Shown: positions 1-12,042, counted from the stretch's first letter. The stretch: 64,000 bases of DNA from Pararge aegeria (GCF_905163445.1 NC_053184.1:1612001-1676000), one strand, 5' to 3'. The notes: a model not told the origin generated them from the sequence alone. Program-made: numbers and translations.

Positions 1-403
1 CTAATTCCAAGGCCGTGGGATCGATTCCCACAACTGGAAAATGTTTGTGTTATGAACATTAATATTTTTCAGTGTCATAGTATAAGTATTTATGTATATT
101 ATTCACTATATATTTAAAAAAATTATATAGGTTATTTTGCAGAACTTTTGAGTTTTTGAAGCGTACACACGCTTCAAAAACTCAAAAGTTCTGCACCGAG
201 CTAAAATTTTAGCATGATATTATAATACGCATCAAGGATAGTTTTTATCTATTTTTCTCAACCATTCAATCACAATATGCCACAGCGAAGCGTGGCAGAG
301 TACAGCTAGTTATTCATAAAAATATTCATCAGGCATCTTAGTACCCATAACACGAGCTACGCTTACTTTGATGCTAGATGACGATGTGTGTATTGTCTTG
401 GTG
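1..403 (+). repeat. SINE-A copy, split by a Helitron
   Basis: tRNA-derived SINE that enters the window already truncated. Its B-box (GATCGATTCC) is near base 20, followed by the family body with ATGTTTGTGT and TATTTATGTATATTATTC. The body is interrupted at about 130-309 by a small Helitron and resumes at 310 with TTATTCATAAAAATATTCAT. It ends near GATGTGTGTATTGTC at about 403. About eleven other copies in the window define the consensus. Confidence 0.85.
131..309 (+). mobile_element. Short non-autonomous Helitron (family H-a) inside SINE-A
   Basis: Shares its core (GCTTCAAAAACTCAAAAG, TTCTGCACCGA, TACGCATCAAGG) and its 3' end (ACAGCTAG, 306-309) with copies at 34985 and 33401. The 3' CTAG is followed by T, as expected for Helitron insertion between A and T. 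The 5' part is rearranged: an inverted copy of the core precedes the core and makes a perfect 26-bp hairpin (139-164 and 169-194). No clear 5' TC terminus is left. Confidence 0.65.
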
Positions 404-1009
404 TGTTTTGTTTTTTATATGGTGGTATTTCATTTAATGATATTCTCGATCTATATCTATATTTCTATACTAATATTATAAAGCTGACGAGTTCCGACAT
501 GCTTATCTAAGCAACTACTGGTTCGAATTGGAAAAATCTTTTGGCTATCGACAAAGGCTACAAACACGAGCGAAGCATCAATAACAAATAATTCCTTTTA
601 GAGCTTGCGTGCGATGCGTGCGATTACATTGGGGGCAGCTTATCAAATTAAGTACAATTTCGTATATTTTTACTGTATAAAACGAGCGAAATCGATTTAA
701 TTGGTGCTTCTGAAATGCGCAGCTCACACACGATATAAGATGCTTCTTGTACACCAAAGCATGATGCGAGTAACATGGCTGCCAATTATCAAAGATCGCT
801 TTAACGGTTGCGCCGAATATAAGTAACAAACAGTCACACTTTCTATATTATAATATTTGATCATATAAATAAAAATATTTTCTCGGTTTAATCACCATCA
901 TCATCGAAATACCGGCCCACTACAGAACACGACGTCTCTCGAAGTCCTTCCTACTAGACTATAATTGATTTACCAGTATAATAATATACAGGATATTTAA
1001 TCATATTTT
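404..1009. other. AT-rich DNA, possible Helitron 5' end
   Basis: No gene seen. At about 470-545 there is a TACTAATATTATAAAG stretch like the 5' ends of lepidopteran Helitrons, followed by unrecognised sequence. The 83-codon open frame at 578-829 (minus) has no recognisable motif. Confidence 0.35.
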
Positions 1010-1226
1010 GACGGCCGATTGACGCTGTTTGCAGCGACCCTGCTTTCTGAGCCCAAGACCGTAGGTTCGATTCCCACTACTGAAAAAATGTGTGTGTGTG
1101 ATGAGCATGAATGTTTTCAGTGTCTGGGTGTTTCTATGTATATTCTAAGTATGTATTTATTTATATAATTCATAAAAATATTCATCAGTCATCTTAGTAC
1201 CCATAAAACAAGCTACCCTTACATAA
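1010..1226 (+). repeat. SINE-A copy
   Basis: Starts at GACGGCCGAT and has A-box-like and B-box (GGTTCGATTCC) promoter sequences. The head is damaged (GCTGTTTGCAGC where other copies read GCGCAGTGGGCAGC). The 3' end is lost after CATAAAACAAGCTACCC. Confidence 0.85.
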
Positions 1227-2456
1227 GCATTCTTTGTCGAATACAATATTCATTATTCAAAATCAGACTTTAAGTTACAAGTAATAAAAATTACGAACTA
1301 AAATTAATATTTACAATAAATATAAGCCGTCTAACTGTTCACTTATGGGCATGGTACCCAAACTGGCGCGATTGCCCCTTTGAATTGCTAGACTTAGCCG
1401 TTGGGCTAAATAAGCGCCAGCTCTTGGGTCACCAGAGGTCAAGACAAATTTTTGTGACACGATGTTAATAAAATTTTTCGTGTCCGAAGACCATGGGCCC
1501 AGAGTCTAAAATGCAAGCGCCACAGAAACGTAGTCATTACAAATAACGGAGTATTTATGGCTATTTAAGCATTTGAGCAGATTCGGCAGCTGCTGCCGCT
1601 TTTTGGGACGTACTCGGCAAGTGAGAAACTGCAAACGTATCAACGCAGGTCGCAATATTACAATATTATTTTTCATCTATCATTTATTGATTTCATTTTT
1701 TTTAAATGATTAACAATGCGTTTAAAAATAAAAAAAAAGTCTATTAAAAATTTATAAGAAAAAACATCCACCCTCCGCTTGCGGGGCTTTTGAATGCCCA
1801 AGCAACCGGCGGTCAGGGCTCCAGAGTAAGGAACCTCCTCACAATACGCGCCGTTTCAAGGACTACTGCCTTCTGTATCCGACTCTTGATCCAACAATCC
1901 AGCGAAAGCTTCTTAAGATATTGGTCGAAGCTTTTCGCGAGAAGACCATTAATTGAAACGACGATCGGAACAATAGCGGTTAATATTATTTTTATAATAT
2001 TCTAATTGGAGTTAGTAAACAAATATAATATTAGCTTACAGCTTCGTGTAACACACCACGTTTGCGGAAAGGTTCGCGGTTGAGCCTCCTATTTCGTGAC
2101 CTAATTATTAAAAGCGCTACCAACCTTATCTCTCACTTGTATCTTGTTTACGTTTCGTGTTATTCTTCTAACTACTATTACTATTAAGAAATTAAGAAAT
2201 GCGATTGTCTAATGTCCCAAATATAAACAATTCGTTAGATAATTAATTTATGAAAATTAAGCTTAATTTGCTATATTCCGTGAAAAGCAGGGGAATCCAT
2301 ATGGTGTAATTTTGAATTTCTTCAATTTTTATGCTCCACACCAAACAGATCTTCGGCAATGTACCCTCTAAGCACATTTCGCTCCGAAATCGGAGCATCC
2401 TCAAGAGATGTTGACTTTACAATGAATAATTGTTAAGTTGTTATTATATTATATAC
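1227..2456. other. No recognised feature
   Basis: AT-rich sequence with no convincing coding potential. The 71-codon open frame at 1790-2005 (plus) shows no motif. No repeat was recognised. Confidence 0.4.
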
Positions 2457-2735
2457 GACGGCCGACTGGCGCAGTGGGCTGCGACCCTGCTTTCTGAGTC
2501 CAAGGCCGTGGGTTCGATTCCCACAATTGGAAAATGTTTGTGTGATGAGCAATAAGTGTTTTTCAGTGTCTGGGTGTTTATATGTATTTTCTAAGTATTT
2601 ATGTAGGTATATATAATTCATAAAAATATTCATCAGTCATCTTAGTACCCATAACACAAGCTACGCTTACTTTGGGGCTGGGTGGCGATGTGTGTATTGT
2701 CGTAGTATATATATATATATTATATTATTAAATCC
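2457..2735 (+). repeat. SINE-A copy, near full length
   Basis: Complete tRNA-like head (GGCGCAGTGGGCTGC A-box region, GGTTCGATTCC B-box), full body and 3' end GATGTGTGTATTGTCGTAG followed by a (TA)n tail. One of the least diverged copies, usable as a family reference. Confidence 0.9.
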
Positions 2736-2923
2736 CCTAACAGACGATATAATTAACTTATCCACCAGCTAAAGCACTGGAACATGGAATAGGAGAAGTT
2801 TACCCCCGTTTATTAATACACATATATTATTTGGATATTATTTCCACTTGTGCGCCAGAGCTCTGGACGTTGATAAAGCTGTGGGAGAAGATAATTTTTT
2901 ATCCTTTCCGCGGGGAGATAATT

Positions 2924-2983
2924 GTTGCTCAAGCTCATAAACAGCTAACATGGGCATGCTAGCCGTTTATGAGCTTGAGCAAC
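2924..2983. repeat. 24-bp inverted repeat (hairpin)
   Basis: Arms 2924-2947 and 2960-2983 are inverted copies with one mismatch. The 12-base spacer (ACATGGGCATGC) contains its own short palindrome. Could be the centre of a foldback element or a structured transcript. It lies just 5' of the LINE remnant at 3025. Confidence 0.8.
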
Positions 2984-3021
2984 TTATTATGGTGGGAAAT
3001 GTTGCCAGAAAAAAAATAATT

Positions 3022-3145
3022 GGGCGCTGAAAAAGTCCAAGCTTCGTGACATCAGAGAGTGGACTAGAATTGCAAGTGAAGCAGAATTATTTCGCCCCGC
3101 GAAAAATAGACAGGAATTTATGAAGCTGACTGCCAACCTTCGCTA
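3022..3145 (+). pseudogene. C-terminal remnant of a non-LTR retrotransposon ORF
   Basis: One frame reads from about 3028 to the stop at 3143-3145 and includes REWTRIASEAELFRPAKNRQ followed by EFMKLTANLR. A short 'EWT...LF..A.NR..' C-terminus followed directly by a stop is familiar from insect non-LTR elements; I cannot assign the clade. No reverse-transcriptase domain is visible upstream, so only the tail end survives. Confidence 0.5.
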
Positions 3146-4030
3146 GTTGGAGACGCACCGCTAGAAGAAAAAAGTAGAATAATATTTTCAGATAAGTCAG
3201 TTTAGTTAGAGATTTACAACAGAATTGACAGCATTGTGACCTTTCTTTTTCTCGTCAAAAAGTAACATTCAATTCTTTAAGTAGCATCGCTTATGGAATA
3301 GTACTACAAATGTATATTATTTAATAGCCATGATGACAATATCTTTACAGATGCAAAAAAATCGTCTCTGTTTCGACGCGAGTAAAATGAACGGTAATCA
3401 GAAGCATATGGATCCTAACTATACATTAGAAAGTGTTTTATCAACTCCTTTCTTTACATATTGCATGTAATAATTAAAATATCAAGTCTATCAATATCAG
3501 TGTGAATACGCTAAACTCTACTGAATTAGACGTTGGTGTCAGTATATCGTAGTGTCGTTTTACTAAATGGACGATGAGTCAAATCTATGGCCAAAATAAA
3601 ACCTCGAAACCTCATCAAAAGAAAGTACGTCGTTTATATTTCAGGGACACTCACGTATTGCTTTGCTTCCTCGTTTCTCATGCCCGCTAAGTTCAGGTAA
3701 ATGTTTCCGGCATATTCTTATCAGGGGCTAATAGATGACTAACAAGCAGGCACCTTTCACTTTTAACTATATTATCACTCACCTTTAAGTGTACTAGCAG
3801 CCGAACACTAATCTATACATATCTAAATAAATATGGTGGTCCCATTGCCTACTTTTTTGATAAAACAGCTCCAGTAGAATAAATCTCAATGGAGCATATG
3901 CTGAAACTGAAAAATCCGTTTGAACAAATTTAACGTTTCGAACTGAAAATAGAACATGATTTGAAAAATTTGAATGCGGAACGCCTGAAATTTTCAAGAT
4001 TTTGCAACGCGGCCCACACGTTACTGTACC
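3146..4030. other. No recognised feature
   Basis: AT-rich sequence without identifiable repeats or genes. Minus-strand open frames near 3794-4208 lack motifs. Confidence 0.4.
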
Positions 4031-4034
4031 TACC

Positions 4035-4275
4035 TAGAGAGTAGCACGTACTCAATGGGGACCTGGCCGTCAGAAATCGACGACTATCCCGAAAGCAGCG
4101 TGACTTTTGCCCCCGGAATTGCCGCGTAGCGCGGGTGCCAGGACGGGGTATTGATCGCTCGGGCCACTTCGGCCCTATTCGGCAAAGTTCGGCCGACTTC
4201 GGACTCACTTGAGAACCGTCATACTTGCCGCGGTCACAGGCTGCCGTCTATTCGGTCAGTTGGCGTGTCAACTTT
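4035..4275. other. GC-rich island
   Basis: About 240 bases clearly richer in G, C and CpG than the flanks, with recurring GGCC and TTCGGC words (GCCACTTCGGCCCTATTCGG, TTCGGCCGACTTCGG). A 92-codon minus-strand frame crosses it but has no recognisable domain. It could be a conserved regulatory block, a promoter or a decayed repeat. Confidence 0.35.
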
Positions 4276-4375
4276 ACTGGACGGAGTTTGATCAAGTTTA
4301 ATTAGGACAAGGTTATCGGTATAAGTTTGCAATTAACTCACTACTGATTTATTAACAAGTAGTATTAATTCTCAA

Positions 4376-4675
4376 GCAGTGATAGCGCATAGGGTACGAG
4401 CTCCATTTCAATTTCGGGGGGGGCGAGTTCGAATCCTCACGCACGCACCTCTAACTTTTCTAAGTTATGTGTGTAGTATATCTAAAGTTATTAAAATATC
4501 ACTTGCTTTAACGGCGAAGGAAAACATCGTGAGAAACGTAATGTTCTCAAAGGTGTGTGGAGTCCACCAATCCGCACTGGGCCAGCGTGGTGGACTACGG
4601 TCTTAAACCTTCTCATTGTGGGAGGAAACCCGTGCTCTGTAGTGGGCCGGTATTGGGTTGATGTGATGATGATGA
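4376..4675 (+). repeat. SINE-B copy, near full length
   Basis: tRNA-derived SINE with a GCAGTGATAGC head, the B-box GAGTTCGAATCC, the body words GAAGGAAAACATCGTGAG, CCGCACTGGGCCAGCGTGG and AGTGGGCCGGTATTGGGTTG, and a GATGATGATGA tail. The head-body-tail order matches at least four other full copies here. Confidence 0.9.
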
Positions 4676-5640
4676 GTATTAATTGGTTAACGATAAAGTG
4701 TGCAACTGTCAATAGACAAAATTTAAAATGTGCTCGTGACAAAATTCTATTATACAAATGTTTCTGCTTCTATGAATATTTTTCAATATATTCTTAAAAT
4801 AGCGACATTGTAGCATCTTGCATCACTTGGGCATTTAATTAAAATTCGAGGTAATTTTATTTTTCAATCTATGAGGTGAATAATCTATAACCTATGATCA
4901 ATCAGAAAGATGGATAAAGTTATATGAGTAATTACGGAAAACACATTTTATAACGTCAATAATCGTAATAAAACAATCTTATGATTTACAGTAAAAAAAA
5001 TAGAACCCACGAATCTATTATTTTCAAGACGGATTATTCGTGATGCCGTGTCGGGGAGATGTTTTCATATTTTGTAATAGGATCCTCGAAACACAATTCG
5101 GGGCGGAAAGGCGAAAAATTGTGTTGATAAGCTCAAATATATAAGAAAATTGGGATGTCGACTCATGCAAATATTACGGAGATATGTTCATATATCTGTA
5201 TTATGTTTGTAGGCTAAACAATTTGCCGACAACTCGATCTTGGAAGGTCGAACCAAATTGACATTTGGCCGTATACCTTTTTATAGTCAATGGAAATGAG
5301 AAAATGTCGAAATAGGAATTGAATTGGCAATTTATATCTTATTATATGAACGTAATTTAATCATATACAGTGAATGCTCTATCTATTGTGTTCGAGCTTA
5401 TGTATGCTGATATATTATATTCTCTGGCAGGCAATTTGTTTGTGAACAAATCATACAAAAACGAATGCATAATACCAATGGCTTATCCGAGAACGATCTG
5501 TATGTCTTTTAGTTTAGATTTTTGTGTCACACAAATATGTGAACTTACATATACATATTCATATGTATAGTAGGACTATAATCCAGTGATAATTATAGGC
5601 GCTTCAACAATGTGGAGTTAGTGGATGCTATGCCACATTG
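4676..5640. other. No recognised feature
   Basis: AT-rich DNA with no repeat or gene recognised. Short open frames (for example 5370-5570 plus) have no motif. Confidence 0.4.
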
Positions 5641-5647
5641 GAGTAAC

Positions 5648-5895
5648 GTCTTTATACACCTTTTTTTGGATTATCAAATTCCTCGATTCCCGAACCCGTA
5701 TTATGTCGTCTGTCCACCTGGTTGGGGCTCTACCAACGCTGCGTTTACTGTTGTATAGTTACAGTTCCAAAACATTTAGGCCTTAACGTTCATCATGATT
5801 CGTTAAGATGGTTTTTCTACGACTCCCCAGCATAGCAGAGCATAGTTCTCTCCATCGCCCGTTGAACAAGCTTTTTATAAAGAGTTGAGTTGTCG
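5648..5895 (-). pseudogene. RTE-type LINE fragment (C-terminal part of RT protein)
   Basis: Minus strand, two short reading blocks match the C-terminal region of lepidopteran RTE-type endonuclease/reverse transcriptases. About 5870-5825 reads LVQRAMERTMLCYAGES, and about 5758-5680 reads KRSVGRAPTRWTDDIIRV. They are in different frames and interrupted by stops, so the copy is dead. The catalytic RT motifs are absent. Confidence 0.75.
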
Positions 5896-6617
5896 ATGTC
5901 ATATAGCTGATATCTTCCGCTCCAGACCGTTAGATTCAATCAATTATTGTGCTATATGCGCGAATTAGTTAATGCTACGAATTTGCTAATTAATTTGCTT
6001 TGTACCACAGTATTTAATTGATAAATAATCGCGTTTGACAAACACTATTGAAATAAATATTAATTATATATGCGTCGGTATTTACATAGTTGAAATAATT
6101 TTAGTTATGATAAATATGTTCACATTTATTGGATTTGAAATGATTTTTTAATTTTACACTGCCATTATCATTATTGTATACTCAGTGTATACTGGCCATG
6201 AAATACCGCTATTGCATCAAATCTATCAACTCAAGTTAGATGGCCCATTTGCCATCTCTAGGAATACCATAAGAAATGTTGATATAAGTTGACATAATTT
6301 ATATTGTTCACACATCTCCCTGGATTGAGAAGGACAAATAAGTAATTAAAAAAAAAATGTATGCGTGAACACTGAATAAAATTGAGTTCCTCCTTTTTCA
6401 AGTCGGTTGAAACAATTTTTATCTCCAACGTACATGCCAACGCCAACAGCGGGTAGTCACTAAACTATTGAAATGAGAAATCCACTGGGGGTGGTCCGGA
6501 GGTCACGTTTTGTTCCCTTTATTATTCGCCGCAAACTACAATCGAAACGTTTTCATTTCGGCAACGCATCAGAGCATATTCCGGTCATCCGGATCTGGGT
6601 CGAAATAAACCCGCGTA

Positions 6618-6654
6618 TTCGGTTTAATTGAAAAAGTTAAATCGCCCATTTTCA
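6618..6654 (+). repeat. Copy 1 of a 37-base direct repeat
   Basis: TTCGGTTTAATTGAAAAAGT followed by TAAATCGCCCATTTTCAC. The same motif with a few differences is at 7556-7592, 938 bases downstream. It contains TTTAATTG, a homeodomain-type core. Confidence 0.75.
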
Positions 6655-7555
6655 CCGGATCCCCCCATATTCATTTTTGCATTCCGTTCCTTAGTACAAA
6701 TATTAAGAATATCACAAATAAGAAATTCGATGTCGTTTTCTTCTATACAATGAACTAAAAGTCAGTGCGTCTAAGTCAGTCAGTAGTCATGGAATATATG
6801 AGTTATGTAGACTTATTAGACACATTAATTAATTTGTGACTAACCCATTAGAGTCTTTTCGATAACAACTGACGAGAATTGGTTCATAAAACGTTTTATA
6901 TCGAAACAACCAAAACCGCCAATGAGTTCGAGATTTGCAAACTCGTACTAACCGTTGTCAAAGAGTTCAGGCGTTGTTTGCAATGCTGTCTGTCCAGCTG
7001 TCTATCACGTGCTTCTAGCATTTACATCGAATACAATCAGGTTCTTGGAATCTAAACAAGATTTCTTATCTTTTCTGACAACACCGTGAACAAGGCAGCT
7101 AAAAGAATATTATAGTTTTGAATTACACCTGTCTGAGTATTTATGATCCATCTTTATGCATAATTTTGATTTTTCTTAAGATTCTAAAGGTATTATGAGA
7201 TAAGTGAAGAGTGGTTAGTAGTGACTTTTTTGATTAAAAAAAAAGAAATTTTTAAATCTGAAAATATTATTAAAGGTTTAATTAGCTATGGTATCTGGGC
7301 ATGTCTGGCAAAAGACTTCCACTCAAACGATTTAGTTGTTTAACTACAATTCTACGTTTAAACTTAGGGCTCATAAACTGATGTTTCCTGCTTTCTATGT
7401 AGACCATGTTGGTACTATTTTTTTTTTACTTCTTTTTCTACGAATAATGGTTGTCTAGGCAGACAACTGAACATCTTGCTTCAACGCTATCGTTTAAAAG
7501 TTTGTGAAAAATAAGTCCTTATCAGTTTTAGGCCCAAACACGATTATTTAATTTT

Positions 7556-7592
7556 TTCGGTTTAATTGAAAAAGTTGAATCGGCCATTTACA
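7556..7592 (+). repeat. Copy 2 of a 37-base direct repeat
   Basis: Same motif as 6618-6654 with G for A, G for C and T-to-A substitutions. The flanks of the two copies do not look alike beyond the motif. Confidence 0.75.
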
Positions 7593-9699
7593 CGGGACTG
7601 TCTCGCATTCTTTTTCACCGAATGTACCATGCGTCTCAGGATAACTCTACTGAATTTTATAGGGCTTCAGTTTAAATTGCTTTCGAACTTTTTTATGGAG
7701 CTCCGGAGGAGTAAACAGGGAGGCCATTTAAGGCCCTTTATTTTCCTATTTCGTTTCATTGTCTGTTTTTTTTAACGGAACTTCGAGTTAACATAAGAAA
7801 TAGGAACTTGACTCGTTAAAGTAATTGAAGGATATTGGTTTCATCCCGGTTTTTTGCCCAAAAGTGTTACGTAAAACAGTGTTACAATTTGCCTACGTGG
7901 ATTTATTTTTTATTGTCTGACTACGACATTTTACCTCACCAAAAAATCTATATCCATTTCCAGAATTCTCAAATCTTCTCATGGAGAAAAAATATCCTTG
8001 TGCCAAATACAACACAATGAGTAACTAACTGCAAATTTGTATGTTATACTTTTACTTTTGAATAATGCAAAGGCATTATCGTTTATTGTTTAATAAGTAG
8101 AAAAAACAACATTAGCCGTTATATTGCATTTAGTAATTATTACTAAATCTTAATATTTACGATAGGTATGGTATTAAATTGAAGCCAGTCTGTACATATT
8201 TTATTTGTATAGAATAATATAAGACAATTGTACCGATGTTTTACAATACACCTAACCTAATTACTTACGTACATATAAATACTCGAAACTTTGGGTATTG
8301 TTAGTCTCAGTACGTACAAATTAATTGGTAATTAATTTTCGTCGATATCTAATCCTACTTTTCAATCTAACATTAAACCAACGCTGTGTGCGTGTATTAT
8401 TTTAACCCAGATTTGATATAACATGCCACCGGGTTAAACTTTTATACTCGTAAGTACGATTGTATTGTTACGTCTCACTTTTGCCAGCGGCCGACAATAT
8501 TTTTTAAACGTTCATGGTTACTAGTGTCACATTTCAGTAATTATCATTGTTAATTACTTTTAAAGGTTGTATATAACTACGTATATTTTAGTAGTAATGG
8601 TAGATTTTTTTTGGAGTTTACTCCTTAAGAATCGATTTTCATGTTTGAAACGAGTTTATTTTTGCTTCTAATATTTATATTGACCAGCTTTCAGAAGCTG
8701 TAAACTTACAAACTCTTTGCGTAGTTAATAATTAAATGATTGAAATACTGAGACTGTATGCTAACATCCTCATCTATGCCACTGTTAGGCGTCATACCTA
8801 ATTTAGAATTGTAAGTCATTTAAGAAAAGCAAATTATAAAGCAGACATAGTACAATGTTAAAACAGACGACAATGACCATCTTTAGAAAACGCTAATAAA
8901 AAAAAATTAAGGTCACCCGACTTTATGGCGAACCCAGTTCTGGTATAATATAAGTAATGAACTGGTGAAGCAATATAAAAAGTTTTTTTTTTTCAAGTAA
9001 GTCAAAGAAGACCCTGTTGATATTAATAACGTAATTTCATTTCGCATTGTTTGCTCTACTCTTCCAACATCGGGCAAACGGTAGGAAGTTAATAAAAATA
9101 AATAAACTGCCCATCTCTGGGTAAGTATTGAGCTTTTATTGCCCTGTTTACTATTCCCGGTCCATCTATCAACTAAGAGTGGGGATGTCCACACGAACTA
9201 ATTTATGGGTTGTTTACTTGCCACACATGCTTACCAATAACAAACTTTGTTACGGGACCTTCCTCGGTTGGGAAACTTTTTAATGTTACTCTTATTGCTG
9301 TAGCTTTAGAGTTTATAATGTCTCATAATTTTAGCATCATTATTTGACACTCTGAAATAAATTGTTAGGTAAGTATCTCATCATATGTCTTTGGTATTGA
9401 TTTGCCTTTTGCAATTATGGATACGTTAATTTAAAAGCTCAACATTTTAACTTTTTAACAACGCAAAATGTATGAAATCTTTTGTGAGGTATTATGGAAA
9501 TTATTTTGGAAATGCGTCATATGACCGTCAGTCAATCTGATTTGTATCGTGGTTGGAATTCAGTACAACACAACTATGTCGGTTTAAATTTTTTAATAGG
9601 TTGGTTCTGTTAATGTTTCGAATAAAAATCAGTTCTAATATTAAAAATCCATGACCGTTTATTTGGACCTATGTCAGGCTCTACCACTGCACTGATATT

Positions 9700-10250
9700 G
9701 AGAAAGTTTTGCATACTATGTTTGTAAGATACAGCTTACGTCCTGGAATTGGACAAAAGTTAAGTTTTATCCCGGGAAAAGAAATGGTCCTCCCGAGATA
9801 TTTAATTCTCCCGAGATATTTAAAAAACTTAGACACACTTGCGGATATGCTTTCAATAAACTACCCATTGACATCTTGGAGATGTCTCGTAAAAAGTTTC
9901 AAGTTTGTATTAAACGTAAGCTTAAAGAAAAGTCCAATTATAGTATAAAGGACTACGTAATCGATATCGAGCTTGGGTGTGAATTATTGCTCTAACCAGG
10001 TTGCTCTTCTTATAATTATAAATGACAATGTGAGATGGTGATAACAAAAACAACCGGCTAAGTTTGTTGTGGGCTTCTTCTTAGACCAGGACGCGTTTGG
10101 AACCCTCGTAGCTTTAGTTTTAAGTTTATGGATATGGTTATTGCCATCATCTCTTTACCGTGTAATTCCTATATAATGTACGCATCAAAAGTGCCACCTA
10201 TCGGCCTACTTGAATAAAGATATTTTTGACTTTGACTTTTGACTTTGATA
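9700..10250 (+). mobile_element. 3' end of a non-LTR retrotransposon with (TTTGAC)n tail
   Basis: A frame at about 9849-9960 reads NKLPIDILEMSRKKFQVCIK and continues RKLKEKSNYSIKDYV, the C-terminal end typical of lepidopteran jockey-like LINE reverse-transcriptase proteins. A 3' untranslated region follows. The element ends with CGGCCTACTTGAATAAAGAT and a TTTGAC repeat at 10223-10248. The upstream frame is degraded, so only the 3' piece can be supported. Confidence 0.8.
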
Positions 10251-10632
10251 ACAACTAGTGATTATATTTCGTTAGTTTTTATTTTATAAGTCAGAAATAA
10301 ACATGAATTTAAAGATGTACTATTATTTAATAGCGATGTTTTCGACGTAAACGAAGTTTAAATTTTGAACAGGTTGGTACTTACCAACTTTTATATCGAT
10401 ACTGGCGATTTTGAATGTGCTTGAATATGATTGTTAAATCAATCACAGTTTCGTTGAGGGTTCTCGGGTTGAGTGCTCTTGTGCCATAATAATTATGCAA
10501 AAAACATTTACCTGGACTATAAAATTTTCTCATGACTCTTACTCTTGCTGTCAGTCTTCTATAATTCACTTTTAAAGCAAACATTTCTTTCTCAACATAT
10601 CCGTAAATCATGGCACGTATGTAAAGAGTGAA
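10251..10632. other. No recognised feature
   Basis: AT-rich spacer between a LINE 3' end and a SINE-B. The minus-strand frame at 10381-10695 runs into the SINE and has no motif. Confidence 0.4.
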
Positions 10633-10930
10633 GCGGTGATAGCCCAGTGGGTAGGACTTCAACTTCACTTCCGGGGGGCAAATTCCAGCGCGCACCTCTA
10701 ATTTTTCTAAGTTATGTGCGTTTTAAGCAATTATAATATCCCTTGCTTCAACCGTGAAGGAAAACATCGTGAGTAAAACTTGCAAAGCTGACAGTTTTTC
10801 ATAATGTTCTCGGAGGTGTGAAGTCAACCCATCCGCACTGGGCCAGCGTGGTGGACTACGGCCTTAGCCCCTTCTCATTCTGGGAGCAGACCCGTGGGTT
10901 AGTATTATGATGATGATGAAGATGATGATG
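10633..10930 (+). repeat. SINE-B copy, full length
   Basis: Intact head GCGGTGATAGCCCAGTGGGT with A-box, damaged B-box (CAAATTCC), complete body, and an (ATGATG)n tail at about 10906-10930. A good reference copy for the family. Confidence 0.92.
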
Positions 10931-11837
10931 TTAAGACTACATAGTAATTCAACTCAAGGACTACAGAGTCCCCCTCTGCCCGCAACACCTGTAGTAGGTA
11001 GTCTGGCTTGGCTTTGCACACCGCTACATTCAATGAGTATACAAAGAAATTGACTCACTGTACACTCATTACACGTATTATGCTCATTTTATTACATTTT
11101 TATATTAAACCAAATTTATAGTTACGTCTAGTAATTATCTGAGCATTGTAAAAAAATAACTAGTTATTCTTAAACGTGGAAATTTATTATTATATGATTT
11201 TAGTCATATTTAGTGCTCCCCATTTTATAGCCATTTTATATTTTCTTTAGCTTCCAATTCTTTCATTCAATCGTTTAACTTTTTACACAATCTAATGAGC
11301 TCATTCCATCGCATGTTTCTCAAACTAAAGTCGGCATTAATTTACCTACCGAAATATCTTAAGCATTAAAGTTACAAACGACAACGATCCATAATATTTC
11401 AATTTATGTTCCACGGAACACAAATTGTAAAGCCGTACTTTATGGCATCGTAAAACAATCATGGGGTCATATCACCCCCTTGTTAATGTAACCGCCCGTT
11501 AATCTATGGTTAAGTTATAAAGATAAACAGTTATACTGTTTTTTTATTATTAAGGTGGATTTTCGAGTCCAGCGATACTAAACCGGCGTCTTTAACGACA
11601 GAGGCGCTTTGATGACTTTCGATATCCACTACATACAACCAGTTGGAATTTCTAACGGATATCTCTTGGATAGCTCTTTTGAAATAATATAATTTTTAAT
11701 GGATCTATATGAGCCACACAATAAGAAGCTTGTATCCTGAAGATAACCCGGCAAAGCTAGTTAAAAGTTACTCGCAGGATTAAAAAAGTAGCATTATTTA
11801 TCTATGTATGCATTCAATATGAGAATATAAGTTAATA
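10931..11837. other. No recognised feature
   Basis: AT-rich sequence. Nothing coding or repetitive was recognised. Confidence 0.4.
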
Positions 11838-12042
11838 TCTAGCTCGGAGAAAGGATGGACGTTGGGATCCCAAGGTGCTAGAATGGCAGTCCCGCACTTG
11901 TAAGCCCAGCGTTGGACGAGTCCAAACAAGGTAATCAAGCGCTGCAGGAAGCTGCTGAACGCAGTAAAACCGAATTTGGAACTCCCTAAAATTACCTATG
12001 TCCAGCAGTGGACGTCTATCGGTTGACATGATGAAGTTAAGA
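11838..12042 (+). pseudogene. 3' end of an RTE-type LINE
   Basis: The plus strand reads, with frame breaks, DPKVLEWQPRTCKRSVGR and later TYVQQWTSIG followed by a stop (TGA) at about 12025. This is the C-terminus of the lepidopteran RTE-type endonuclease/RT protein. It ends in ATGATGAAG just after the stop, consistent with a short 3' UTR. The RT core is missing. Confidence 0.8.

Larger units (their letters stand above)
5896..9690. other. Long stretch with no recognised gene or transposon
   Basis: About 3.8 kb without a recognised element. 6480-6690 is richer in G and C than its surroundings and shares a 37-base motif with 7556-7592. The open frames at 7566-7775 and 8913-9194 have no motif. 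It may contain regulatory DNA or very old repeats. Confidence 0.35.

Noticed and set aside
9355..9375. TTGTTAG followed by GTAAGT as a ratchet point
   Set aside because: The donor is perfect, but there is no pyrimidine tract before the AG.
10610..10700. Functional tRNA gene at the SINE-B head
   Set aside because: A- and B-box-like sequences are present, but the sequence continues into the SINE body and recurs in many copies.
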